Source: Echinicola marina
GTDB taxonomy: Bacteria > Bacteroidota > Bacteroidia > Cytophagales > Cyclobacteriaceae
DNA: 64,000 nucleotides
Reading direction: 5' to 3'
NCBI RefSeq assembly: GCF_020463795.1
Contig: NZ_CP080025.1
Coordinates: forward strand, 5,019,501 to 5,083,500
Shown: piece by piece, positions 18,369 through 27,084 of the stretch
Numbering within the stretch: position 1 is the stretch's first letter
How the letters are laid out: each line of letters opens with the position of its first letter
Position numbers and translations under genes: made by a program
Notes under the pieces: model-generated
What the model was told of the DNA's origin: nothing
Seen by the model: the letters and a program-made list of their open reading frames with translations, nothing else
Database searches by the model: none

Positions 18369-18881
18369 CTAGTATCCGGGAACACCTCCACCATTTCCAC
18401 CATTGGATGTCCCACTGGCATTACTACCAATATTCCCTTGGGCGACTAATGTCGATAACTCTGAAGCGCTCAAATGAACGTTTACATAGCCATCAAATGC
18501 AATCAACTCCTCATAAGTGATTGCTGCCCCATCATTTTTTTCCGTTACCAAAGTGCTACTTTCTCCCGTGGTTCCGTCCACATTTGTCAGATCGATCACT
18601 ATGCCTCCACCTTCACTGGCAGAATTGGCATGTATATGTGAAGGATGTGAGTTTCCGGCAGTGGTACCTGATAGATCTATCTCTATCAAGGTAAAGCCAT
18701 CAGTCTGTCTGGTGAAAGTAACTGTACCAGATACACCTGACTCTCCCACTGCATTTAAATTATAGACTTTCTTTTGCACTTGTGGACTAGGATCATCGTC
18801 ATCATCGTCACCACAGGCCACTAGTCCTGCAGTCAACAATAATATCATTCCCAGCAACCAAAATCTCTTGTACTTTTCCAT
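18369..18881 (-). CDS. CHRD-domain lipoprotein, single repeat
   Basis: About 170 aa starting at the ATG at 18881 (MEKYKRFW), preceded by AAGG. An upstream in-frame start at 18905 would be TTG. Lipobox GLVAC is followed by an Asp run. One CHRD domain (about 40-155) has the signature SHPSHIHANSASEGGG and FDGYVNVHLSASELSTLVAQGNIG. A Gly/Asn-rich tail closes the protein. CHRD (chordin) domains are secreted modules of unclear bacterial function; the HPxHIH plus NVH histidines look suited to metal binding (inference). It is closely related in sequence to the four-repeat protein at 35374-36963. Confidence 0.82.
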   Translation of the reverse strand: MEKYKRFWLLGMILLLTAGLVACGDDDDDDPSPQVQKKVYNLNAVGESGVSGTVTFTRQTDGFTLIEIDLSGTTAGNSHPSHIHANSASEGGGIVIDLTNVDGTTGESSTLVTEKNDGAAITYEELIAFDGYVNVHLSASELSTLVAQGNIGSNASGTSNGGNGGGVPGY

Positions 18882-19007
18882 GACCTTATTTTTAAATTTT
18901 CTCAATAATTATTGGGCAATACTTCTCCACCTCACCTTTTCACCTCATTTTTTTTTGAGGCAAATGATGAGTCACCATTTTCTAAAACCGATTGTTTAAT
19001 TAAATAG

Positions 19008-20216
19008 CTACCATTTATATTTCAAGCCAATCAGCGCTCCTGCACTCTTTAGACTTACCTGCCCTTCTCCTACCCCATTTAGAGGTAATTTCAAATAGGG
19101 CTCAACTTGTATAGATAGTTTTTCGGATAGTCTCCTTTCGTACCCCATACTTAAATTAAGCACCTGGAAAAAATGTTGATTTTTATTATTGACTTCCAAG
19201 TTTTCGTAATTGGGATAATAAGAACTATAACCATTGATCAACTGATACTTTTCTTTCAACATCAAATAGGAAGACAAGCCTGCACTGGCATACCACCTAT
19301 CCATCGGGCCATTTATGGCATAAAAACGAATATTAAGAGGAATGTCCAACACATAACAATCCCCTTCTACCCAGGTGGTAGGCATAGAGCTTGGATAGGA
19401 GAATTGATAGCCATTACTGGTACCATAAGTCTTAAAGGAATATAATCCCCCAAAATTCAGACTCCACTTTGGGAGAAAATAATATTCAAGATTTATCCCA
19501 ACACTCGTCCCCACTCCCCTTACTTCCTTCAGTTTTAAGGCACTTACATCTGGAGAAAACAATAATGCAAAACTCCACCTTTGTGCGATATCACTACCTT
19601 CCTTTTTAACCGGAGGGGCTCCATACCCCTCTCTGTCAAATACCAATCTCACTTCTTTGTCCTGCTCAAATGAAGGCTGCCTTTTTCTAATCGAGCCAGG
19701 GACTAAGTCCTCCCTATTTCGTTTTGATGAGGGATAATTGGATCCATTTCCATCAAATTCTAATCTATCCATTTCTGAAGAAAGCCTATTAGCTATTAAG
19801 CCTACATTTGCCATTGATTCTTGATTACCATCTATTTGATCAACATTCTCTTCCTCTCCTATTAATTTTATCTCCTGATCAGTTTCTAATATTGATTTTG
19901 CCGGATCGGAAGTATTACCATTAGTTACCTGATGGCTTTCCTGCATCGTCTCATTGGATTTTATTCCCGAATGAGTGCCCTCCAGAACTCCCATGCCCCA
20001 CCAACTGAATGGTACGAGCAGCGCCAATCCCAATCCTAACAAAAACCATTTGCTTTGAAAAAAACCACCAGCTTTCCCATTATTGGGCAATCGGCTCATC
20101 TTTTCCTGCATTTTGTCCCAATCCTCTTTCACAAAAGGGATCTGAGGCTCTTCTAAGCCTTTCCGGAAGGAATCATCCAGCTCCTTATCGCTCATATCTG
20201 GCCAGTCTTTTTTCAT
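19008..20216 (-). CDS. Membrane-anchored outer-membrane-type beta-barrel protein, candidate anti-sigma partner
   Basis: 402 aa. A cytoplasmic-type N terminus (about 1-50, acidic/basic, DMSDKELDDSFRKGL and IPFVKEDWDKMQEKM) precedes one membrane segment (about 54-73, WFLLGLGLALLVPFSWWGM). A low-complexity Asn/Glu/Ser linker (about 80-210) leads to a C-terminal porin-like barrel (about 215-402, NLEYYFLPKWSLNFGGLYSF, LNIRFYAING, ending LIGLKYKW). The reading frame overlaps the ECF sigma gene by 32 bp, so synthesis is coupled. The same layout occurs next to sigma-70-family genes in Cytophagales. A role as sigma-binding anti-sigma protein is inferred from position and topology. Confidence 0.75.
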   Translation of the reverse strand: MKKDWPDMSDKELDDSFRKGLEEPQIPFVKEDWDKMQEKMSRLPNNGKAGGFFQSKWFLLGLGLALLVPFSWWGMGVLEGTHSGIKSNETMQESHQVTNGNTSDPAKSILETDQEIKLIGEEENVDQIDGNQESMANVGLIANRLSSEMDRLEFDGNGSNYPSSKRNREDLVPGSIRKRQPSFEQDKEVRLVFDREGYGAPPVKKEGSDIAQRWSFALLFSPDVSALKLKEVRGVGTSVGINLEYYFLPKWSLNFGGLYSFKTYGTSNGYQFSYPSSMPTTWVEGDCYVLDIPLNIRFYAINGPMDRWYASAGLSSYLMLKEKYQLINGYSSYYPNYENLEVNNKNQHFFQVLNLSMGYERRLSEKLSIQVEPYLKLPLNGVGEGQVSLKSAGALIGLKYKW

Positions 20217-20748
20217 GATCCCTTTTTAGTAGTTCCCTTAAATTCATTCTTGCCCGTGAAAGGTTGGACTTCGACGCTCCTTCACTGATACCAAGCAACT
20301 CACTTATTTCTAAATGCGAATACCCCTCAATCACATATAAATTGAAAACAGTCCTGTACATTGGCGACAAGCTTTGCACAAGGTTTATCAATTCATCATA
20401 GGAAAGTTCATTGATTATATTGCCCTGCTTGTCGCTAATTTCAGCTGCTTCATCTAGACTCAAATCATGATGGTTATTTAATTGGCTCCTATTATGATTA
20501 ATGGCGGTATTGATCAGAATTCTCCTGAACCAAGCCTTAAAAGCGTATTGTTCATCATATTGCTGGATTTTGGTAAACACCTTCATGAAGCTATCATTCA
20601 ACACCTCCACCGCGTCATTTCTATTAGCCGTGTAACGTAAACAAACACTCATACCATAACTGTAAAACTGCTTATACAACAGTTCTTGAGACTTGCCCTC
20701 ATTTTTTAAGAGTCCCCTTATTATCCTTTTGTCCGGTTCTTTGTTCAC
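20185..20748 (-). CDS. ECF-type RNA polymerase sigma factor
   Basis: 187 aa. Region 2 (about 20-90) includes VCLRYTANRNDAVEVLNDSFMKVF and FKAWFRRILINTAINH. Region 4 (about 125-180) includes LSPMYRTVFNLYVIEGYSHLEI, then LLGISEGASKSNLSRAR, the DNA-binding helix. There is no region 3, as expected for an ECF factor. It overlaps the downstream membrane/barrel gene by 32 bp. The CHRD-cytochrome-YceI-barrel genes lie immediately downstream on the same strand and are candidate members of its regulon, though no promoter motif comparison was possible. Confidence 0.93.
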   Translation of the reverse strand: MNKEPDKRIIRGLLKNEGKSQELLYKQFYSYGMSVCLRYTANRNDAVEVLNDSFMKVFTKIQQYDEQYAFKAWFRRILINTAINHNRSQLNNHHDLSLDEAAEISDKQGNIINELSYDELINLVQSLSPMYRTVFNLYVIEGYSHLEISELLGISEGASKSNLSRARMNLRELLKRDHEKRLARYER

Positions 20749-21010
20749 AATAGAAATGGTTCAATTGCCTATACAAGACATTCTTTGAAAGGGTTGCGTC
20801 AACATTCAAATATTTCTCCCTTTATAATAATAAAACGATTATATACCGAAAAATTGACTATTGACCATATCATGATCGAAAAAATATAGAAAACAAAATA
20901 TATCGTTTAAAGAACCTGCTTCAAAAAGCTAAAAACAATATCTTAATTAGATTCTACAGTAAGGACCTATTAAAACAACAGAGGATCTCACATTAACCCT
21001 ATACAACCAA
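20749..21010. other. Intergenic region upstream of the sigma gene
   Basis: 262 bp, AT-rich. It separates the sigma operon start from the last gene of the cco locus. I see no hairpin with a T-run and no exact TAnnTTTG box. Confidence 0.4.
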
Positions 21011-21718
21011 TTATTTACAAATGGTCATACTAGCTGGAATTCCATTTGAAGGGTCAAAAACCTCTAATGCAGGACTTAAAAAATGAATACCCAAACCCAA
21101 ACCTCTGATAACAAATAATAAACCTATGAGTATGGCAAAATAAGGCATAAACCTAAAAAGCCTCGTCCTCCAATCTGCACTGAATAGATTTCCACTTAGC
21201 ATCAAAGCCAATAATAATGGGATGGTACCTATTCCAAAACTAGCCATATAAATGGCTCCTTCCACAGGTCCCGCCATGGCCATAGACCCTAATAATGCTA
21301 TATAAACCATTCCACAGGGTAAAATCCCATTGACCAATCCTGTCATAAAAAAAGCCTTTGCCCCTCCTTTTTTCAACCAATATCCCAAAGCACTTTTAAC
21401 CTTAGCCACAAGCTGATAAGCCCCTCCTTTTGCAAGGGCCCTTTCGCTCTTTTTATACATAAACGCAAAAAGAATTATCAAAAGCCCAAGACCAATAGAA
21501 ACCCATTGTTGAAAACCTGCCAACTCCAAACCCAAACCGATGCTACCAGCAATCAAGCCCAAAATGGAATAAGTCATGGTCCTCCCCAGGTTATACCATA
21601 CCTTTTTCATCACTGCCTTTTGCTTATCTGTACTTGATACCGCCAAGGCGATGGGGCCACACATCCCCAAACAATGAAAAGAACCTAAAAACCCCAATAA
21701 AAATGCTGTCCAGATCAT
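21011..21718 (-). CDS. SafE/TauE-like membrane protein of the cbb3 locus
   Basis: 235 aa with about six transmembrane segments. It starts MIWTAFLLGFLGSFHCLGMCGPIALA, and the FHCLGMCGP motif and later NGILPCGMVYIAL are typical of the COG2836 (DsbD_2-like, often called sulfite exporter TauE/SafE) family found at the end of cco operons. The paired Cys/His/Met residues in membrane helices suggest copper or reductant transfer for cbb3 oxidase assembly; that role is inferred from genomic context. Its ATG overlaps the last base of ccoH, indicating coupling. Confidence 0.85.
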   Translation of the reverse strand: MIWTAFLLGFLGSFHCLGMCGPIALAVSSTDKQKAVMKKVWYNLGRTMTYSILGLIAGSIGLGLELAGFQQWVSIGLGLLIILFAFMYKKSERALAKGGAYQLVAKVKSALGYWLKKGGAKAFFMTGLVNGILPCGMVYIALLGSMAMAGPVEGAIYMASFGIGTIPLLLALMLSGNLFSADWRTRLFRFMPYFAILIGLLFVIRGLGLGIHFLSPALEVFDPSNGIPASMTICK

Positions 21719-22143
21719 CAGAGGCTAATTTTCAATTCTTCAAAATATTCCTTTCCAGCATTGGTCCAGGCGATCTTCACCTTCCAATAGCCTTGCTCCA
21801 ATTTATTAAGGCTGATTTTCTTCTCTTCTGACTGGTCAATCTCAAAATTGAATTCCTGATCCAGTCGGGCATCTGAAGGCCTAAACAACCAAACAGTTCC
21901 TTTCACACCATCATCCAAGTGAATATTTAATTCCTTTTCTGAAGGATCATAATCCATCACCTTTTCTGACAATAATGCCGCATTGGAAACCTTTTCAATT
22001 TGTTCCTGATATTTGATTTCAGCCTCGTAATAATTTTCTGTAACCAAATGAATATCATCCTGTTTGATGCAAATTCCCACCATGGTAAAAACAATGGCTG
22101 CAAATACAACAAATACCAATACTATCGAATTTCCCCAGTTCAT
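21718..22143 (-). CDS. ccoH: FixH/CcoH family cbb3 assembly protein
   Basis: 141 aa with one N-terminal membrane segment (about 5-25) and a soluble periplasmic Ig-like domain. Landmarks are ENYYEAEIKYQEQI, GTVWLFRPSDARLD and GYWKVKIAWTNAGKEYFEE, the standard FixH pattern. The protein helps cbb3 oxidase assemble or stay stable. It lies 22 bp after ccoG and overlaps the SafE-like gene by one base. Confidence 0.88.
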   Translation of the reverse strand: MNWGNSIVLVFVVFAAIVFTMVGICIKQDDIHLVTENYYEAEIKYQEQIEKVSNAALLSEKVMDYDPSEKELNIHLDDGVKGTVWLFRPSDARLDQEFNFEIDQSEEKKISLNKLEQGYWKVKIAWTNAGKEYFEELKISL

Positions 22144-22165
22144 AATCTATTGATTTTAAATAACC

Positions 22166-23578
22166 CTATTTTGGCATTGGTGCCATAAAATTGGTTTTGA
22201 TTTCATCGATTACTTCACCATTTTGAAGTAATAATAATTCCACTTCCTGGTTAATTTCTGTTACCTCATTGGCATCGATTACCAGAAAGAACCTACCCTC
22301 CACCTTGGATTGTCCATCCAATATCCAATTTCCTTCATCACTTGCCTCTACCATATATTTATCGTTGGATGATTTTATTTGTACGTTTTGTACATCAAAG
22401 GTTTTGTTTATGAAGGTCACCTCGTAAAGGTTACTGATTTGACCATCAGTCCTTTCTTGATAAGTCATTCCTCTAAACCTAGTAATCGTAGCTGACATTT
22501 CAGTTCTGGTCACGAGCAATCCCACAAAGGCTACTACTAGAATCAATAAAACAGCTATATAACCTATTACCCTCGGTGTGATCAATTTTTGATGTCCTTC
22601 CTTGATACTATTTTCAGAAGCATAACGAATCAAGCCCTTGGGTCTATCCACCTTCACCATCACCTCATCACAAGCATCTATGCATGCGGTACAGTTGACA
22701 CATTCCATTTGTACCCCATTCCTAATATCAATGCCAGTAGGACAAACCTGCACGCATAAACTACAATCTACACAATCTCCTTTAGCGGATTTTCCGGGGT
22801 CTTTCTTATTGATTTTCCCCCTCGGTTCTCCCAGTAAGTAATCATAGGATACATTGATGGAATTGGTGTCCAATAAAACTCCTTGCAGCCTACCATAAGG
22901 ACAAACCACTGTACAGGCCTGCTCCCTAAACCAAGAAAATACAAAGAGAAAGATCCCGGTAAATGCCAGTAAGCCCATGAATCCTGTTAAATGGGCCGAA
23001 GGCGGACTGCTGATGATTTCCAAGGTTTGATCCACCCCTATAAGGTAGGCCATTACCAGATGGGAAATCAAAAGGGAGATGAGCAAGAACAATGTCATTT
23101 TGCCTCCCTTTTTCAATATTTTTTCCTGGTTCCAAGGCTGGGCATTCAAACGTTTTTGTTGATTGGCATCCCCTTCAATCCAATACTCGATTTTGCGGAA
23201 CACCATCTCCATAAACAGGGTCTGAGGACAGGCCCAACCACAAAATACCCTACCAAAAACTACTGTAAACAGGATGATAAAGACAAAGAATATAAGCAAC
23301 AAGAACAACAGAATATGCGTATCCTGAGGCCAAAACACCTGCCCGAATATGATAAATTTCCTTTCGAAAATATTCAGTAAAAGAAAAGGTTTTCCTCCAA
23401 TCTTTAGAAATGGACCTGCAAATAAAATCGCTAATAGAATCCAGGAAACATAAGTTCTCCATTTATAGAAAAAACCACTTACCTTTTTGGGATATACCCA
23501 ATTCCTTCCTCCATCGTCCTTTACTGTGGAAAGGGAATCTCTAAAGGCCTCTGATTTATTTTGTTGATCCTGGGACAT
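22166..23578 (-). CDS. ccoG: Cytochrome cbb3 accessory iron-sulfur protein CcoG/FixG
   Basis: 470 aa. Membrane helices span about 35-60, 80-105, 155-180 and 190-215, followed by a 4Fe-4S ferredoxin-like segment with CVDCSLCVQVCPTGID and CVNCTACIDACD near residues 265-310. A further helix near 335-355 and a C-terminal FixG Ig-like domain complete it. An additional CGWACPQTLFMEM motif in the NapH-like part is also conserved. CcoG is linked to copper reduction for the binuclear centre of cbb3 oxidase. It is 47 bp after ccoP in the same operon. Confidence 0.95.
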   Translation of the reverse strand: MSQDQQNKSEAFRDSLSTVKDDGGRNWVYPKKVSGFFYKWRTYVSWILLAILFAGPFLKIGGKPFLLLNIFERKFIIFGQVFWPQDTHILLFLLLIFFVFIILFTVVFGRVFCGWACPQTLFMEMVFRKIEYWIEGDANQQKRLNAQPWNQEKILKKGGKMTLFLLISLLISHLVMAYLIGVDQTLEIISSPPSAHLTGFMGLLAFTGIFLFVFSWFREQACTVVCPYGRLQGVLLDTNSINVSYDYLLGEPRGKINKKDPGKSAKGDCVDCSLCVQVCPTGIDIRNGVQMECVNCTACIDACDEVMVKVDRPKGLIRYASENSIKEGHQKLITPRVIGYIAVLLILVVAFVGLLVTRTEMSATITRFRGMTYQERTDGQISNLYEVTFINKTFDVQNVQIKSSNDKYMVEASDEGNWILDGQSKVEGRFFLVIDANEVTEINQEVELLLLQNGEVIDEIKTNFMAPMPK

Positions 23579-23625
23579 GGTTATTTTTTTTTGTAAGGGG
23601 CAGCTTATACTGCCCCCGTTATTAT

Positions 23626-24552
23626 TTAGCCATTAACTTGTACGCTATCTGAAACAGTCTCCTCTCCGCCTGTTTCTCCATCAGTTTCACGAACATATTC
23701 TTCACCTTGAGGTTCCTTAGGATTGGACGGAGTCGTTCCCTCTAGTGAGAGTACAAAATTCGCTACTTGCTGGATCTCTTCCGGACTTAACTGGTCCTGC
23801 CATGGAATCATCCCCTTCTCTGGAACACCATATTTAATTACCGTAAATACATCAGAAATACTTCCTCCATGCAACCAAAATACATCCGTCAGGTTTGGTC
23901 CTACTCCACCGCCTCCATCTGCGGCATGGCAGGCCACACAGTTATTTTGAAAAATGGCACCACCAATCTCTAAGACCGTCTGTGATTGATCAAAGGCAAC
24001 ATTGCTTTCATCGATCGAAGCCAGGGCCAAGGCTTTCCGCTCCTCAGCAGCAATGGCTTCCTCTGCCAGTTCAGCCTGATATTCCTCCGTAGGTGATTTA
24101 CCAAATCCCACATTGGTATTGTTCACCAAATAAACTACCGCAAACAATATGGAACCATAAAACACGTACTTTAACCAAGGAGGCATAAAATTATCCAACT
24201 CAACTATACCATCATAACTATGATCCATTTGTATCTCCTCTTCATCCTCAATAGGCTTAAGCTTTCCTGTGACGAATTTCTCCTTGAAATTTTCCCACCA
24301 GCTTGGCTCTTTGGCCATTTCAGGATTTTCCTGATTTAATATATTGACAATAAAGCTGGCCAGATAAATCAATAAAATCATCAACAAGACCATCAGTCCA
24401 AGGACCACCATGATGATGATCAATAAGGTCAACTGACTGCTATCCATCTCTCCCAATGATTCCATCCATCCCCTTTCAGCCTCTTGGGCCATCGCTGATT
24501 GGGTGATAAGTGCCAACATGGACACCATAAGTGCTATTTTAGTTTTTTTCAT
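23626..24552 (-). CDS. ccoP: cbb3 oxidase CcoP subunit, monoheme form
   Basis: 308 aa. An N-terminal hydrophobic segment resembles a signal (MKKTKIALMVSMLALI), a second membrane helix spans about 40-72, and the CcoP_N helix is near 125-150 (DNFMPPWLKYVFYGSILFAVVY). One cytochrome c domain (about 190-275) follows with a single CVACH heme site near residue 204 and GMIPWQDQLSPEEIQQVANFV. Proteobacterial CcoP carries two hemes; this form has one, as I recall for other Bacteroidota. The C-terminal tail is acidic. The start overlaps the ccoQ end by 14 bp. Confidence 0.92.
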   Translation of the reverse strand: MKKTKIALMVSMLALITQSAMAQEAERGWMESLGEMDSSQLTLLIIIMVVLGLMVLLMILLIYLASFIVNILNQENPEMAKEPSWWENFKEKFVTGKLKPIEDEEEIQMDHSYDGIVELDNFMPPWLKYVFYGSILFAVVYLVNNTNVGFGKSPTEEYQAELAEEAIAAEERKALALASIDESNVAFDQSQTVLEIGGAIFQNNCVACHAADGGGGVGPNLTDVFWLHGGSISDVFTVIKYGVPEKGMIPWQDQLSPEEIQQVANFVLSLEGTTPSNPKEPQGEEYVRETDGETGGEETVSDSVQVNG

Positions 24553-24730
24553 GGCTCACATAATTTGGGTTATCATCCTCCATCGGAAGGGATTTCATAT
24601 GATCTATATACTGCTTATCTGCTTTTACCACCCACCAAGCAACACCGATAAAAAACAGTACAAAAATGAGCAAAGACAAAATGGGATAAATCTCCACGTT
24701 CTCTATTGAGGTTAAAATTTCCTTTTTCAT
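24539..24730 (-). CDS. ccoQ: cbb3 oxidase CcoQ-type small subunit
   Basis: 63 aa with one membrane helix (about 15-37, YPILSLLIFVLFFIGVAWWV) and a charged cytoplasmic tail. Size and position between ccoNO and ccoP identify it as CcoQ (cytochrome oxidase subunit 3-type, FixQ). It lies 11 bp after the ccoNO gene and overlaps ccoP by 14 bp. Confidence 0.88.
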   Translation of the reverse strand: MKKEILTSIENVEIYPILSLLIFVLFFIGVAWWVVKADKQYIDHMKSLPMEDDNPNYVSHEKN

Positions 24731-24741
24731 GACTTTTGGAG

Positions 24742-26895
24742 TTATTTAGCGATACTTTCTTCTGATGTCGGAGCATCCGTTTTCTTGATGTCCGTTCCTA
24801 GTCGCTGTAAATAGGCGATCAATGCCACGATCTCAGCTTCTGGTTTTACTTCTATACCTGCATCTGAAAGTCCGGAAGCAATTCCCTGGGCTTGTTCGTG
24901 CAGATCTTTCATGGCCTGTTCATCTGCATAACCATCTGGATACGGTACCCCGAGTTGTTGCATGGTCCTAATTTTGTCAGGCATGTCTAAATGGTCCATG
25001 GAATTGGTGATCATCCATGGGTAAGAAGGCATGGTGGAGCCGGGAGACATGGTCCTTGGGTCTAACATATGATGATAATGCCAACTATCTGGATATTTCT
25101 TTCCTACCCTGTGCAAATCTGGCCCAGTACGCTTAGACCCCCAAAGGAACGGTCTGTCATAAACGAATTCACCCGCTTTGGAATATTCACCATATCGCTC
25201 CGTTTCAGACCTGAAAGGCCGAATCATCTGTGAATGACATCCTACACAACCATTAGAGATATAAAGGTCTCTTCCCTGCAGTTCTAGCGGAGTATAGGGT
25301 TCTACACTGCTGATAGTTGGTACATTGGATTTCACCAACAAGGTTGGGACAATCTCAATCACTGCTCCTATAAGTATGGCTACTGTGGCCAAAATGGTAA
25401 AGAAGATGGGTTTTCTCTCCCAGGCATGGTGCCAGTATTCACCTTTTTTCGGTACAAACTTGGTAAGGGCAGGTGCCTCATCAGGCTCTTCAGCTTGGAA
25501 AACACCAATTTTGGAAGTCTTGATAAGGTTATAAACCATCACGATGGCCCCAGTCAGGTAAAGTACCCCACCAAATGCCCTTAGCATATACATGGGAACA
25601 ATTTCAAGCACTGTTTCAAGGAAATTTGGATAGGCCAATCTTCCCATCTCATTGAACTCTTTCCACATCAAGCTTTGAGTCAAGGCTGCGACATACATAG
25701 GCAGGGCATAGAAAACTATCCCGAGGGTACCCAACCAGAAGTGGGTGTTCGCCAATTTAGTAGAGTACAATTTTGTTTTCCACATCTTAGGCCATAGCCA
25801 GTAAAGCATACCAAAGGTCAAGAAACCATTCCAGCCCAAGGCGCCAATATGTACGTGTGCAACGATCCAATCAGTATAGTGCGCAATGGCGTTTACATTT
25901 TTCAAGGATAATAAAGGCCCTTCAAATGTAGCCATACCGTAAGCGGTCACCGCCACGACCATAAACTTAAGTACCGGGTCAACCCTCACTTTGTCCCAAG
26001 CTCCTCTTAGTGTCAATAGGCCATTGACCATACCGCCCCAAGATGGAGCAATTAACATCACCGAGAAAGCTACCCCGAGCACCTGGGCCCAGTTGGGCAA
26101 TGCGGTATATAACAGGTGATGAGGCCCTGCCCAGATATACAGAAAGATCAAGGACCAGAAGTGAACGATAGAAAGCTTATAGGAATAAACTGGCCTATTG
26201 GCTGCTTTGGGAAGGAAATAATACATCAATCCCAAATAAGGTGTGGTCAAGAAGAAAGCCACGGCATTATGACCGTACCACCACTGAACCAAGGCGTCTT
26301 GAACACCGGCATAGGCAGAATAACTTTTAAAGAAAGAAACTGGCAAGGCCAAAGAATTAAAAATATGCAGTACTGCGACGGTTACAAATGAGGCCAAGTA
26401 AAACCAAATGGCCACATACATATGTCTTTCCCTACGCTTAAGCAATGTACCGATCATATTGGCACCAAATGCCACCCACACCACAGCAATACCAATATCA
26501 ATAGGCCATTCCAATTCTGCATATTCCTTTGAAGTGGTCAAACCTAGCGGCAAGGTGATCGCTGCAGCTAGGATAATCAGCTGCCAGCCCCAGAAATTGA
26601 TCCAGCTAAGCGCATCACTCCACATCCTGGCCTTCAGCAACCGAGGCATGGAATAGTACACGCCGGCGAAAATGGCATTTCCCACAAAGGCAAAAATCAC
26701 CGCATTGGTATGCAAGGGACGAATTCTACCAAATGTGGTATAAGGATTTCCCATGTTGGCCTCGGGAAGAAAAAGCTGGATGGCAGCCAATATCCCAACC
26801 AGCATTCCGACTAAGCCCCAAACTATGGTGGCTGCTCCAAAGTACTTTACGATTTTATTATCGTAACTGAACTTTTCTAGTATTACTTCTGACAT
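24742..26895 (-). CDS. ccoNO: Fused CcoN-CcoO subunit of cbb3 cytochrome c oxidase
   Basis: 717 aa. Residues 1 to about 470 are the CcoN heme-copper catalytic subunit with about twelve membrane helices; PLHTNAVIFAFVGNA, WYGHNAVAFFLTTPYLG and DWIVAHVHIGALGWNG carry the histidine ligands for heme b, heme b3 and CuB. Residues from about 500 are CcoO: one membrane anchor, then a monoheme cytochrome c domain with NGCVGCHSQMIRPFRSE near residue 550. It is the terminal oxidase core, with high oxygen affinity in characterised relatives. The fusion is common in Bacteroidota. It is four bases downstream of ccoS. Confidence 0.96.
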   Translation of the reverse strand: MSEVILEKFSYDNKIVKYFGAATIVWGLVGMLVGILAAIQLFLPEANMGNPYTTFGRIRPLHTNAVIFAFVGNAIFAGVYYSMPRLLKARMWSDALSWINFWGWQLIILAAAITLPLGLTTSKEYAELEWPIDIGIAVVWVAFGANMIGTLLKRRERHMYVAIWFYLASFVTVAVLHIFNSLALPVSFFKSYSAYAGVQDALVQWWYGHNAVAFFLTTPYLGLMYYFLPKAANRPVYSYKLSIVHFWSLIFLYIWAGPHHLLYTALPNWAQVLGVAFSVMLIAPSWGGMVNGLLTLRGAWDKVRVDPVLKFMVVAVTAYGMATFEGPLLSLKNVNAIAHYTDWIVAHVHIGALGWNGFLTFGMLYWLWPKMWKTKLYSTKLANTHFWLGTLGIVFYALPMYVAALTQSLMWKEFNEMGRLAYPNFLETVLEIVPMYMLRAFGGVLYLTGAIVMVYNLIKTSKIGVFQAEEPDEAPALTKFVPKKGEYWHHAWERKPIFFTILATVAILIGAVIEIVPTLLVKSNVPTISSVEPYTPLELQGRDLYISNGCVGCHSQMIRPFRSETERYGEYSKAGEFVYDRPFLWGSKRTGPDLHRVGKKYPDSWHYHHMLDPRTMSPGSTMPSYPWMITNSMDHLDMPDKIRTMQQLGVPYPDGYADEQAMKDLHEQAQGIASGLSDAGIEVKPEAEIVALIAYLQRLGTDIKKTDAPTSEESIAK

Positions 26896-26898
26896 ACT

Positions 26899-27084
26899 TT
26901 ATTTGGTTTTAGGTGACGGTTTAGGCTTAACCGTTTTTTGGTTTTTATGTGTATCAAATAGAATTCTTACCGACGGGGTGTAAGTATCGTCAAACTGACC
27001 TTTCTTCATGGCCCTGAAAAACAGGAACAAAAAGCTAGAAGCCAAAACCAAACTCACCCCGATCAAAATGAATATTACTTCCAT
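26899..27084 (-). CDS. ccoS: cbb3 oxidase assembly protein CcoS
   Basis: 61 aa with a membrane helix (about 2-24, VIFILIGVSLVLASSFLFLFF) and the conserved GQFDD motif at about 33-37, followed by a basic tail. CcoS is needed for cofactor insertion into cbb3 oxidase. It overlaps the ccoI end by 10 bp. Confidence 0.93.
   Translation of the reverse strand: MEVIFILIGVSLVLASSFLFLFFRAMKKGQFDDTYTPSVRILFDTHKNQKTVKPKPSPKTK

Noticed and set aside
18882-18905. Earlier start for the CHRD lipoprotein gene
   Set aside because: It would use TTG and put charged residues before the signal peptide; the ATG at 18881 with AAGG is better.
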